Of a stretch of 64,000 bases of DNA, positions 21,538-32,334 are shown piece by piece (positions within the stretch are counted from its first letter, which is position 1; each line of letters begins with the position of its first letter). The notes under the pieces are model-generated. The model was not told the origin of the DNA. It made no database searches and saw only the letters and a list, made by a program, of their open reading frames with translations. The stretch spans positions 2,046,001 through 2,110,000 of the forward strand of contig NC_069671.1 of the NCBI RefSeq assembly GCF_027244095.1, written 5' to 3'. Position numbers and translations under genes: made by a program. The stretch comes from Hemicordylus capensis. Lineage: Eukaryota; Chordata; Lepidosauria; Squamata; Cordylidae.

Positions 21538-22065
21538 GTAAGAACAGCCCTGCTGGATCAGGCCCAAGGAGGCCCATCTGGTCCAGCCTCCTGTTTCCCA
21601 CCAGCGTCCCACCAGACGCCTCTGGGAAGCCCACAAGCAGGAGATGAAGGCACCCCCCCCTTGCCATTTCTCCCCTGCAACTTGGATTCGGAGGCCTCCT
21701 GCCTCTGAACCTGGAAGCAGACTAGCGCCATCAGGATGGGTAGCCATGGGTACCCTTCTGTGAATCCATCTAATCCCCGCTTAAAGCCATCCAAGCTAGT
21801 GGCCATCACCACATCCTCCAGCAGAGAATTCCACAGGTTAATAATGCACTGTGTGAAAAAGTACTTCCTTTGGTCGGTCCTAAATTCCCTGGCAATCAGT
21901 TTCATGGGATGACGCTAAGAACTTCATTCGTGGGATGACCCTGAGAATTTCCCTCTCTCCATTCTCTCCCCACCATGCTTAATTTTATAGACCTCCATCA
22001 TGTCTCCCCTTGGTTGCCTTCTTTCTAAACCAAAGAGCCACAGATGTTGAAGCCTTGCCAAGGGT
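21538..22065 (-). repeat. CR1 LINE: coding end and 3' UTR
   Basis: Minus-strand translation gives FRTDQRKYFFTQCIINLWNS and VVMATSLDGFKRGLDGF, the CR1 C-terminal pattern. The UTR follows down to 'gggctgttcttac' at 21538. It is one of the longest CR1 pieces here. Confidence 0.85.
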
Positions 22066-22539
22066 TCAAGGAAGGTGCTCTCGGCTCCTGGTCATCTTGG
22101 TTGGCTTCTACTGCACTTTCCCCAGTTCTGTGATGTCCTTTTTTGAGATATGGTCAGCTTTGGAGGGAGTGTGAAGAGAGGGGCTCCTCTCAAATTATGT
22201 AATGGTCAGATTGGTCTTGAAGAGCTGCTCCGATGGTGGTGGAAGGCGTCTTGTCGGCTTGCCAGCGCCCCAATAGTCTGCCCCCTGAGACGGGCCTCAT
22301 CAAAGGGTCACCCCAGAAGAAAGAGCAAGGTTATAAGACCGAGGAACTGCAGAAGTTCAATTAACACAAAGCAACCAACCACACACACACACACACACAC
22401 CCCAAGAGTCATGAGGACTAGCAGTCCAATCTCATTTCTTTTTCTATGTGAAACTACTTCAAGACCATTTTTGTCTTGAAAAGTAGTTATATAAATATCC
22501 ATATTATTTCTTGTTTGCACAAAGAGGTCTTATTGACTG
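22066..22539. other. Unassigned sequence with a CA microsatellite
   Basis: (CA)n lies at 22380-22400. No exon recognised. Confidence 0.35.
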
Positions 22540-22837
22540 GTTTGTTTTATCCAGACATTGAGTCCTTCCCAAGGACTCGGGATGCCAGAATTTTGTTATC
22601 AATGTTGTTGCTGTTGTTATTATAGATACCGTTGCAAAATATAGGCTGTTCCCAGTAATGTTGCTTTTTGTCATTGGCTGATGGTGATTTCTGTGGCCCC
22701 GATGGTGTTGAGGTGCTCTTCAAGGTCTTTTGGAATTGCACGTAAGGCGCCAATTACTACTGGGATTATTTTGGTCTTTTTCTGCCACAGCCTTTCAGTT
22801 TCAACTTGTAGATCTTTGTATTTGGTGATTTTTTCTA

Positions 22838-22840
<3 letters not shown>
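22540..22840 (-). repeat. R4/Dong-like LINE C-terminal fragment and tail
   Basis: On the minus strand, across frames, I read TERLWQKKTKIIPVVIGAL, IPKDLEEHLNTIG and QKATLLGTAYIL. This resembles the end of R4-clade LINE proteins (VPVVVGALG...LLGTARILR type). The tail 'ggactcaatgtctggataaa' matches the piece at 9288-9395. Confidence 0.6.
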
Positions 22841-22872
<32 letters not shown>

Positions 22873-22924
22873 GTAGTAGTAGTAGTAGTAGTAGTGGTAG
22901 TAGTAGTAGTAGTAGTAGTAGTAA
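22838..22924. repeat. Compound (TTA)n(GTA)n microsatellite
   Basis: About thirty consecutive trinucleotides shift from TTA to GTA. It starts at the end of the LINE fragment and may have grown from it. Confidence 0.9.
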
Positions 22925-22975
22925 CCTAAGCACTTATTTACTTGGTAGGAAGGTCACACCAAGTTCAACAGGACA

Positions 22976-23048
22976 TGCTATCTATCTATCTATCTATCTA
23001 CCTACCTACCTACCTACCTACCTACCTACCTACCTACCTATCTATCTA
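22976..23048. repeat. Compound (CTAT)n(CTAC)n microsatellite
   Basis: About eighteen tetranucleotides in blocks CTAT, CTAC, CTAT. Confidence 0.9.
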
Positions 23049-24243
23049 ACACCTCCACTGTCTACTATGCAGTCTGATGAAGGATGCACACCCCATGATA
23101 AATGTGCAAATCTCTAAGGTACGACAACTCTGTTAATTGCTTCGGCTACAACACACTGTGACCGCAACTCCTTTAGAAAGAGAGAGAGAAAAGGAGAGAA
23201 ATTCTTAGCATCACTTGTAAAAGTGGCTACAGACACCCAAGTCCATTACTAACTAACTGAAGGCAGCACTAGACTTCGCTAAGTGAATTAAATGGACTCA
23301 ACGTTCCTTGTTGTTATTCCCCAAGGGAATCAATCCAAACATTCATCAAAGGAAATCAACATTCCCTCGGTTCACAAACTTGAGGGCCTGTATGTAGTTC
23401 TGGCTGATTTTGCCTCCGGGGAAAACCTGAGAATTCAGGCTCCCCGACCCCTTCTGGAAGTCGTTTCCTTTTGCATTGGGTAGCATACCTCCATGGGTTG
23501 TTTTTATGGGTCATGAGTGGGTTTCCACAGGTGTTGGCAGGGTATGGAAGCCAACCATGGTTGCTTGCAGCCAGTAAGGCAAGGCTATCTCGTTTCCTGC
23601 TCTGCAGAGCCAGGCTTGTTCACACAACCATTTGGGCCTGGGTTGGAGAGCGCCTTCTCCAATAGCAGCACACGGCCAGCAAACCCAGGAAAGGCACGAT
23701 CAGGCATCTTTGTGGAAGAGTATTGAAACCAGATTGCCGAAATCAGGAGCTGCTGCAAGCGCTGCTCTTCCATGTAAAGTCCTCCGAGGCCTTGCATGCC
23801 CTCCCAGCATGCTTTGCACTGCCAGCAGACTGGATAGCTTCATGACATCAGTGGTTGTGTTCTGGAGGAGCAGGAGGTGGAGTCAGCCCTGCCAAAGCAG
23901 CTCCTGCTTCAGGATCATAGAGTGTGCAATGCAGAGTGGCACGACCATGGATGGCAGCCTCTGTAGCCACAGCTCTCTATTGTTTCCATATGAAAAAGGG
24001 CCTGCTCGGTCTCAGTGACTCAGTGGAAGTGGTAAGTGAGTTCACTCACGGCCAGAGAATCAAGGTAGGAGAGCTCTCCTCTTCTCCTACCTCAGTTAAG
24101 AGCCAGGTAGAAAATCTGGGCTGCCCTGTTTTCAGCAACTTGGGCTGGAGGGATTTTTGTGAGTCCATACGATCATGCAAATGTGGGCAGCCCAGCTTCT
24201 ACTCTGATTTTGATGACTGACTGAACCAGCCTTAGAGGCCAAT
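23049..24243. other. Unassigned sequence, no gene seen
   Basis: About 1.2 kb without a recognised repeat. Open frames at 23632-24018 and nearby show no domain, and no convincing exon boundaries were found. Confidence 0.35.
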
Positions 24244-24522
24244 CTCACAATCAAAAACTGTGTTCTACCCAGGTTTGGGAGCTGTGTGTGCTCCCAATTT
24301 TCAGTTGTGTGGAAGCAAGGTAAGAGGAAAACCTGGGTAGAAATGATTGCATGGAAGCAAGGGAGGAGGAAAACCTGGGTAGCTTTTCCCATTACTTTGC
24401 TTCCATGCAATCACCTCTACCTAAAGTCTCCTCTTACCATGATTCCGCACAATCAAAAACTGGGACCACACACAGCTCCCAAACCCGGGTAGAACACAGT
24501 TTCCACTTGTGTGAATAACCTC
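24244..24522. mobile_element. Foldback element with ~85-bp inverted arms
   Basis: The left arm ('tgtgttctacccaggtttgg', 'gagctgtgtgtgctccca') is repeated in reverse on the right ('ccaaacccgggtagaacaca', 'tgggaccacacacagctccc'). The centre holds a direct repeat of 'gaggaaaacctgggtag'. No coding capacity. Confidence 0.75.
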
Positions 24523-25741
24523 CAAAGTAGGGCAGAGCTGGTTGTTCTGCACTTGAATGTTGAAGCTCAGGGGCAAGATGAGGGTGTGAAACCTTTTCAC
24601 CCGAATGTCCCCTTTTGCTACTAGTGTTGTGGCAGTATCACCACTACACCCCCTAACAGCCGCTGGCTAGCAACCACTGTCCCCGCTCTAGCCCCCCAAA
24701 TGCTCCTGGGAACATTGCCATGTGCTGATATGGTGCCATTCCCATGGCCATTCAGAAGAGAGAAATGGTGGTCACCAGATGGCATCCACCCGGACGACCA
24801 CAGCTATTGCCACCCTGACACCTTTAAGCCCCCCTCTGGTCCCCTTTTGTCATGCCCCCTGAAAATTGCTTAGATTTCCTCCCCAAATTTTGCCACTAGA
24901 GCAATGAAAATGGGTGGGTCCATTTCAGTTCACCATGTAGGGTTGCTCCCAACCCTTCTGGGAAGACTTCTGGGAACTGAAAATGGCATCTGGCAGCGGC
25001 GTGGGGGAGGGGGGCTGACCCACCACTGTGGATCTGGCAGCCGCCAAAGAGATGCATCAGAGCTGGTTTCCCTCCCCACCAGATTTGAGCCAAAAGTTCC
25101 CAGCTGAGCCATTTCTCATGTTATTACTTCCTGACTACTCCATGTTTCACAGGTGACTTACAGCTCTTCTAAAAGATGCCCCCCCAAGGATTACTCAGAT
25201 TGATGATGTTCAACATTAAGCAGAGGGCAATGAGGAAGAACAGGATTGGCGTGGTTGGCACAGAGCCCTGATTTATCCCAGTAATGCACTTCTATTCTTT
25301 CTCACCCGCACATACACACACGTCCTGCCTCCCCTCCTGGCAGGTCCGGCAGATACAGAACAGGCAGTACCTTCATCCGAGTGCCTTTCCTCTTTAATGG
25401 GAGAGACGTGAGCTGCCGGAGGGAGGCTGTTGTGCCGGGGGGTGGGGAGAGAAACAGCCTGAGAAGACCTCACAGCCAAGCCGCCTCCTCATTATTTTTT
25501 TACAACATCGCTATTAATCTCGGAGATGGGGAAGCCATGTACAACGAATTGCAGTGTGGTCACACAGACTTCTGTTTCTTCCCTTGAAGCTTGCCATGAT
25601 GTCTTTGGGGCCACTTTGTACCAAGCCAGGTCTCTGGTTGAAGTATGAGTTCATGGCTGGAAACCTCAGGACCTGGGAGAGCTCCCAACAAGATAGGCAG
25701 ACGTTGCTCCAGGGACGGTCAAAGCTCAACTGGGCTCCTAC
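24523..25741. other. Unassigned sequence, no gene seen
   Basis: About 1.2 kb with no recognised repeat and no supported exon. Confidence 0.35.
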
Positions 25742-25870
25742 ATTTTATTTATTTATATTTATAGACCAAACTTCATCCTAAGACTCCAGGGCAGTTAATA
25801 ATGAGATCAAAACAATTCAATAAAAACAGAAAAAAAGCAGCTAAAAATGTAAAAATAGCAAGGGAAATAG
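25742..25870 (-). repeat. LINE (L2-type) 3' tail fragment
   Basis: 'tttatttatttatatttata', 'ccagggcagttaataatgag' and 'aattcaataaaaacag' parallel the tail at 20.67 kb. Confidence 0.55.
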
Positions 25871-25953
25871 TGAAGCATTTTGCTGGTTGTCTAAGCCTCA
25901 CCCCTGAGCTGAGAGGTAGCAAGAATGTTGAGAGACAGGACCTGGCTGACAGC

Positions 25954-26077
25954 ATTCCCTGCAACAGGGGATCCCAGATGTTGTTGACTACAACTCCCAG
26001 CATCCCTAGCTGCAATGGCCTTTGGCTGGGGATGCTGGGAGTTGTAGTCAACAGCATCTGGGATTCCCTGTTACAGG
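25954..26077. mobile_element. Palindromic MITE, best ZNF143-like arm
   Basis: The left arm contains 'actacaactcccagcatccc'. The right arm, 'gggatgctgggagttgtagt', is its reverse complement apart from one base. The ends are 'attccctgcaacagg' and the reverse 'ttccctgttacagg'. Confidence 0.8.
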
Positions 26078-26372
26078 CAGCCCTGCTTGGCATGATTAGA
26101 GTTTAAGCATCCCTACGCATTCCAGGAAGGGTGATAAGGGAACTTTCCTGATATCTTGGCTTATTTTCCATCAAAATAAAATTTACAGCGGCATTGGTAT
26201 AAAGCAAAGCTAGTCTCCCAGTGTGGAGCTGAACTGTCAGAGGTGCAGTTTTAATGCTGACCTGAACTCTAGTTCATGTGGTCACATGATGTCTCTTTAG
26301 ATGGGCCATTCGCCTGCCAGTTGAAGGTAGCTCCTTATCTCCCTAGAGGAGACTGGTAACACAATTGAGAGG
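26078..26372. other. Unassigned sequence, no gene seen
   Basis: No repeat or exon recognised. Confidence 0.3.
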
Positions 26373-26671
26373 AGAGCCAGTCTTGTGGCAGCAAGCATGA
26401 CTTGTCCCTTTAGCTAAGCAGGGTCCACCCTGGTTGCATAGGAATGGGAGACTTGATGTGTGAGCACTGGAAGAGATTCCCCTCTTAGGGGATGTGGCCG
26501 CTTTGGGAAGAGGATCTAGGTTCCAAGTTCCCTCCCTGGCAGCATCTCCAAGACAGGGCTGAGAGAGATTCCTGCCTGTGACCTTGGAGGAGCCACTGCC
26601 AGTCTGTGAAGACAATACTGAGCTAGATAGACCAAGGGTCTGACTCAGTATATGGCAGCTGCCTATGTTCC
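26373..26671 (+). repeat. 5S-headed composite SINE, full length
   Basis: 'agctaagcagggtccaccct' and 'gaatgggagac' lie at 26412-26452; 3' end 'cagctgcctatgttcc'. Confidence 0.85.
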
Positions 26672-27244
26672 TACTCTTCTGCATTTGGCTTCCTCCGCCC
26701 TCCCACCTCATATCCCCAGCTGAGTAATTAGTGCTCCATTTTATTTTCTTGGTTTAATTAATAAACATCACAAAGGCCCCAGAAGGCAGCCTTTGATCTG
26801 TGCTGCTCCCAAGCCAGAGAGGGCCCTGGGGTGTCTTTTATCAATCAAAAGGCAGGCCTTTGATCACCAAAGGAACTCTCTCTCTCTCGGCCCAAAGCTC
26901 CAGCTTCGCACAGCCTCAACCCTCCTTGACTTGGGTCTCTTGTGCTTTCAGAGCGGTGGGCCCACATGCCAGTCACCTGGGTCCAAGCTCAGCTTGGAGG
27001 GACGTACTGTATGCTTGGCCTTATGGGAAGGGAAACTCCACAGGGGTGGAAAAAATGCCAGAACAAGTTGGAAGATGGACAGCGGTAAAGACTGGCTGAC
27101 ATCCAGGGTAGGGATGCACACAAACCGTGGTTTGGAGTGTGGTTCGAGCGCAGTTCGGGAGCTTTACGGAAGAGGACAGCAGGACACGTACAGGGCTGGG
27201 GGACTCTGCTGACCGTCAGGGGCGGCTGGGCCAGGGCAGCAAAA
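26672..27244. other. Unassigned sequence with clustered CCTTTGATC words
   Basis: The words 'gcctttgatctg', 'tcaatcaaaagg' and 'ggcctttgatcacc' lie within 26788-26866 and resemble TCF/LEF sites. At 27118 a piece of the GAACC-rich repeat begins ('gggatgcacacaaaccg'). No exon recognised. Confidence 0.35.
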
Positions 27245-27340
27245 GACCTTGGAGAAGCCGCTGCCAGTCTGTGAAGACAATACTGAGCTAGATAGACCAG
27301 TGGTCTGACTCAGTATATGGCAGCTTCCTACGTTCCTGTG
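27245..27340 (+). repeat. Composite SINE 3' end
   Basis: Only the last ~95 bp: 'ccttggagaagccgctgcc' to 'gcagcttcctacgttcc'. Confidence 0.8.
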
Positions 27341-28148
27341 AGGTAAAAGGTTCCTCACCCAGCCGGCACCACCATTCGCCCTCCTCCTGGCGTGGCATCA
27401 GGCGTGCTCCCCCATCCTTCCCCAAGGACTGTCCTTATGTTCTCAGTTCTGAATTCCCCCCTTTGAAAAACCCTGTGCTGGAGGAGCCCCAGTCTGACCC
27501 CCACACGGCCCCATATATCTTGGCTCCCGGCTGCTCTCCGCGAGGCCACTGTTGGTGGAGGCGGCCTCCCCGCACGGCTTATCCACAGCGCGAGCTCCTC
27601 GAAGCAGGATCCACTTGCTCGGCTCCCTTTCCCTGGACTTGCAGGCAGGGAGGTGCTGTGTGCGCTCTTAATTAACAGATCACACACTGGCCTCTGTTCT
27701 CGAGTGTCCTACATTATTGAAGACATTTCCAAAGCCCCAGGCTTAAGCAAGAGAACGTTGGCACGGCTGTATGTCAAGGCAGGAATGGATTACGGTGCCA
27801 TGAATTACGGGCAAAGGCTGTGCCCTCTGTTTGGGGAAGATTTGCCGCCCCGGCCAGACATCCCCAGGAACGAGAGGGCCGGCTAATCCGTAAAACCAGC
27901 CAACTCTTTCCTCATCGTTCTCTTATTGGCTCCTTTCCCTTCCTTCATAGCGGACAGCGGAGTCTGTGGGCTGCCCCCCCTCCCCCCGAGGGAGAGGAGA
28001 GGCACCCGCCTCGTAGTGCAGACCAAGAACGTTAACGCTGCAACATCAGCAGCGGGATGAAGTTCATTCTTGCAATATGATGCTGATCTTCTTGGGGATG
28101 ATGAACAGGTCCCGGGCAAGATGCATTTCATCCATCCATCCATTCATT
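27341..28148. other. Unassigned single-copy sequence
   Basis: About 800 bp without repeats. The stretch 27700-27890 reads open on the plus strand but shows no known protein. It could be conserved non-coding DNA. Confidence 0.3.
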
Positions 28149-28578
28149 CAGGGGCGTAATTATAATAGGGCAAGGGGAGACAGGTGTCTGGGGGCCCACT
28201 GCTTTGGGGGCCCCCAGAGGCAAGTCACATGACTGTGCACATGACTGTGCACCCACCCAGGCTTCCTTCAGTTGTATGCATCCTCCGAAATTGATGTGAG
28301 TGTTAAGACCTGGAGCTACCAGAACCGCATGTCTTTCTCTAGTATCATTCAATGACTTGCATCATCCAAACCTTTTAAAAAAATAATTTAGGATGATGTT
28401 CTATTGTGGCGCATAGGTGTTACACACACACATACACACACACACACACATATATGCTTTTTGTTACTACTATTCAGCCTCATTTATGATTTCTTTACTT
28501 CATGAACTGAGCTTCAGTGAGGGGGGACGCATTTCAAAATCTTGTCTCTGGGCCCACTCCAACCTCACTATGCCCCTG
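28149..28578. mobile_element. hAT-like non-autonomous element
   Basis: Inverted ends CAGGGGCGTA (28149) and TATGCCCCTG (28569-28578) are flanked by exact 8-mers cattcatt at 28141-28148 and 28579-28586. The host sequence here is itself CATT-rich, which weakens the duplication as proof. The ends are the same as at 10136-10580. A CA/TA tract lies inside at 28421-28455. Confidence 0.7.
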
Positions 28579-28579
28579 C

Positions 28580-28790
28580 ATTCATTCATTTAGCATACTT
28601 CTATGCACTTCTCCATATAAAATCTCCAGGCAGTTTACAATTCAAAACACAACAATATTAAAAACATTAACATGATTAAACCAATTTCAAAATATAGATG
28701 GAAACTCCCAAACTTGAAAACTGCAGATTAAAAGCCTGATTAAACAGGTATGTCTTCTTAAAAAGCTAGTTTTCTCTAAACTGGGTCTAA
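28580..28790 (-). repeat. LINE (L2-type) 3' tail fragment
   Basis: 'ctccaggcagtttacaattc' is followed by an A-rich run with 'aaaacattaacatg' and 'ggtatgtcttcttaaaaagc'. The order matches L2 ends elsewhere in the window. Confidence 0.5.
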
Positions 28791-29429
28791 TTTTTTGGGG
28801 GTGGTGGTGGTGGAGTGCAGGGCAACCCTAGAAAAGGGCCCAGTTTTGAGTTGCCACCAATCGAGCTGTTGGCAACCACAACCAGGGCTCCTCTGATGGT
28901 CTTAGCAGGTGGCTTTCTGCCTACATGCACTGCAATCCTTTATTGTTGCTCTGTGCATTCCACTCTGTGCATTCTGCTTCTCCTGCTATGGCTGGGAGAA
29001 TTTCCAGGAGTGATTCCACCATTGGAACCGGCACCGTTTGCTTTATGTTTCATAGCTGCTTTCCTCACACACACCAAGAAAACTTATGCAGATTTAACTA
29101 AAGGTTTATTCAGAAACAACTCCATTTTCTCCTCCTTTCCCTCCCCTTTCCTTCCTACACTCAGGATCCCCACTGGGGAAAAGATCCAAACAACAAGATA
29201 ACTAGATTGAATACAGCACTTTCGTTCTTTCCGCTCATTTTGGTCTTTCTCCTGGCCAGCACGTTGCCGATATTCTGTGGGCCTTGATAAAACGCTGCTG
29301 CCTCCCCCACAAAAGGCAGGCATGCTGTGATCGTGAGGCACATGAGCCCGATCCACATGTCAGGTTCAACGCGCGTCCTGACACTGTGCACAGTGTCGAC
29401 AGGGATGGATCTGTACACTTAATCACACA
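28791..29429. other. Unassigned sequence, no gene seen
   Basis: Open frames with hydrophobic stretches (for example 28815-29201) lack any recognisable domain or splice context. Confidence 0.3.
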
Positions 29430-29745
29430 GGGACATAGGAAGCTGCCATATACTGAGCCAGACCATTGATCCATCTAGTTCAGTATTGTCTACCCAGACT
29501 GGCAGCGGCATCTCCAAGGCTGAAGGCAGAAATTTCTCTCAGCCCTATCTTGGAGATGCTGCCAGGGAGGGAATTTGGGACCTTCTGCATGCAAGCAGGC
29601 AGATGCTCTTCCCAGAGTTATGGTCCCATTCCCTAAGGGGAATATCTTATGGTGCTCACACGTGTAGTCTCCCATTCAAATGCAAACCAGGGCAGACCCT
29701 GCGTAGCAAAGGGGACAATGCATGCTTGCTGCCACAAGACCAGCA
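29430..29745 (-). repeat. 5S-headed composite SINE, full length
   Basis: 3' end 'ggaagctgccatatactgag' at 29438; the 5S module lies near 29673-29715; the 5' end is 'gccacaagaccagc'. Confidence 0.85.
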
Positions 29746-30197
29746 ATCCTCCCTCGTTCTATGGGTGCTACCTTGTTGGAGCTCTCTGGCCCCTCTCCTA
29801 AAGATGAAGCGACTGTACGTTCTGATCAGAGGTCCATGGACCATCCATCTATCCCAGGATTCTCTCTTCAGATTGCCAAGAGCTGTCCAGGGCCTCCAGC
29901 AGGGATCAATCCCAGCCCTGCCACCTGTTCCACAGGAGATCCAAAGTATGTGCTTTGTGCATCAGGCAAGAACCGAGCCAAGAAGGAAGCTTCGCCAATA
30001 GCCGTTGTCAGAGGCTACATATTGAAGCAAATTTTTCGGTGGGGGGAGGAACCCCTTTTAGATGTGAACTTTTGTAAACTTTTCTTTCTCTATTAGAATC
30101 AAAAACATGGCCCTGGAGAGGCTAATTTTTTTTTGGACTGAATTAATGTCCCCACCCGCCGCCGCCCTTCAGTCAAGCAGGGTGGTGCGTGGACAGT
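29746..30197. other. Unassigned sequence, no gene seen
   Basis: No repeat or exon recognised. Confidence 0.3.
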
Positions 30198-30316
30198 GTT
30201 CCCTCTAACAGGGATCCCCAGAGGTTGTTGACTACAACTCCCATAATCCCCAGCCAAAGGCCATCGCAGCTGGGATTTGTAGTGAAGAATGTCTTGGAAT
30301 CGCTGTTAGAGGGAAC
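30198..30316. mobile_element. Palindromic MITE with ACTACAACTCCCA arm
   Basis: Ends 'gttccctctaacaggga' and 'ctgttagagggaac'; the left arm carries 'gactacaactcccataatcc'. The right arm has lost part of the motif. Confidence 0.75.
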
Positions 30317-30362
30317 AGTGCTGGTGGAATCATATTATATCCCCTCCCAGTAACTTCGGCCA

Positions 30363-30626
30363 GCCACCTCATGGCGCAGCAGGGAAATGACTTGATTAGC
30401 AAGCCAGAGGTTGCTGGTTCGAATCCCTGCTGGTATCTTTCCCAGACTATGGGAAACACCTGTATCGGGCAGCAGCGATTCAGGAAGATGCTGAAAGGCA
30501 TCATCTCATACTGCACGGGAGATGGCCATGGTCAACCCCTCCTGTATTCTACTAAAGACAACCACAGGGCTTTTCTGTGGTCGCCACAAGTCGACACCGA
30601 CTCGACGGCACACTTTACCTTTACCC
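30363..30626 (+). repeat. tRNA-derived SINE, full length
   Basis: Head 'tggcgcagcagggaaatgac' and B box 'ggttcgaatccc'; body 'cgggcagcagcgattcagg'; tail 'cgacaccgactcgacggcac'. The clearest copy of this family. Confidence 0.85.
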
Positions 30627-31385
30627 AGTAACTTCAAATTAAAGGCTGATGATTATTATTTCATCGCGGCATTCTGAATTTGGGGGTGGGCGGGCTCTCA
30701 GACATCAGCCTGGTACACATCTCTTAACCGCCCGATGGAGAGAGCCGATAGACTGTGACATTGCCTCACGCAACAGGCACTTTTCAAGGGCAGGGAGGGC
30801 TCACCTGTCGGAGAAATTGCTGTTATTTGGAAGCTAGACACGAATCGCTGTCATTGGAGCTGGCAGAGCAAAGGCAGAGCGGCCGAGAGTTATGGAGGCA
30901 CCGCCAGTGACTAGTCCGTAGTTAAAGCTGTACACGGAATTGCCATTTGAGAGGGGCCCGATTTACAAGAAAAAGTCACTGCTTAGCTCTTCCTTTCCCA
31001 GGGTGACCCAAAAAACTCAGGATTGGAGGCTCATGAAAGTTTTATGTCTTTCTGTTGAATATGTTAGCCATATAAGTGCTGTTTCCATCAGACTCACTTC
31101 CCCGCTCGTCCACCAAATTGGTAGCATTTCCTCATCTGTAATGATTTATGGGTCACCTTAAGAAGTTTTTTTTTTTAAAAAAAGCTGACACCATTAAAAA
31201 GTGTAGGGAAATCAGAATCTAAGTTCTCCCTTAAATCTTTGAAGCAATGTCATTTTCCAGAGATGAGGGTCCCCCCAACCCTAAGCGAAGGCTTGAATTG
31301 GTGCTGTTTTATGAGTGGATACAGATGTGCCTTGAGCAAGCAGTAACTTACCAGATCTGCACTTAGTAACCAATTGGATGCACCG
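30627..31385. other. Unassigned single-copy sequence
   Basis: No repeats recognised. The stretch 30720-30930 looks unique and could be conserved, but no exon is supported. Confidence 0.3.
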
Positions 31386-31690
31386 TCATAAGAACATATC
31401 TTGCTGGATCAGGCCCATGGCTCATCTAGTCCAGGACCCTGTTTCCCATACTAGGTCACCAGATAAGAACATAAGATGCTGGATCAGGCCCAAGTCCTAT
31501 CTGGCCCAGCGTCCTGTTTCACACAGTAGCCCACCAGACGCCTCTGAGAAGCCCACAGACAAGAGGCGAGGGCCTGCCCTCTTTCCTGCTGTTGCTCCCC
31601 TACAACTGGGATTCAGAGGCATCTTGCCTCTGAGGCTGAAGGTGCTTTTGGGGGGCATTCCTGGAGTGCTGGAGGCCCACAGACCATGGT
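31386..31690 (-). repeat. CR1 LINE 3' end, with a partial second end
   Basis: 'ctggatcaggcccaagtcc', 'ccaccagacgcctctgagaa' and 'caactgggattcagaggc' follow CR1 order on the minus strand. A second, shorter CR1 terminus ('atcttgctggatcaggccc') precedes it at 31386-31455. Confidence 0.8.
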
Positions 31691-32138
31691 AGGGCACTTT
31701 ATTTTGCACACACACCCCTGGTTTGGCCCATCTTTACCATGGTTTCCCAACCTCCCGGAACCTAACCCCCATGATTACATTTGAGTTCAATGATCCCGTA
31801 TCCACTGTTTCCTTATCCATGGCAATGTTGGGAAATGGAACCCCTGCAAAAATACTGAGGTTTTCCTGTAGAACCGAGTCCCAAAATACTGAGAAGTGGT
31901 GCTGAGAAGTGGTCCATGTAGCGCTGAAGCTACGTGTTTCGAAATCTCCCTCAGTCCAGATGACTCATTCAAATGGGGAGTTGACTCTCACAGACACAAA
32001 GCAGAAGTTTGAGAAAACCGCATGGCACACTTTCATCCAGGAATAAATAAGTGAAACTGTGTGGTCTCTCTACATAACTCACTGTCCTTCTACGAGGCAA
32101 ACCTTTGTGGCAATTCCCATCCCAAATCCAGTGACTCT
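31691..32138. other. Unassigned sequence, no gene seen
   Basis: No repeat or exon recognised. Confidence 0.3.
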
Positions 32139-32334
32139 CGTATAACATTCCCTAGAAAACAGAACAGAGAATCCTAAAAAAAACAAAAACCCAGCTAAAA
32201 CCACAAGAGTTTCTTAAAGCTAAAGAGACAGTCCTATGAAATTACTTACTTCTTAGACTATCTCTTGTGGTTTAAAGAACAGCTGGGTGTTTTTTTTAGG
32301 ATTACCTGTTCTGTTTTCTAGTGAATGTTGTACA
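32139..32334. mobile_element. Foldback element with long inverted arms
   Basis: The left arm 'ctagaaaacagaacag' then 'aatcctaaaaaaaac' and 'aaaccacaagag' is mirrored by the right arm 'ctcttgtggttt', 'ttttttttaggatt' and 'ctgttctgttttctag'. The arms are about 75 bp around a ~50-bp loop. Possible TA dinucleotides flank the ends. No coding capacity. Confidence 0.75.

Noticed and set aside
21193-21747. 184-residue minus-strand frame
   Set aside because: Much of it runs through the CR1 3' UTR and the rest has no domain; compositional open frame.
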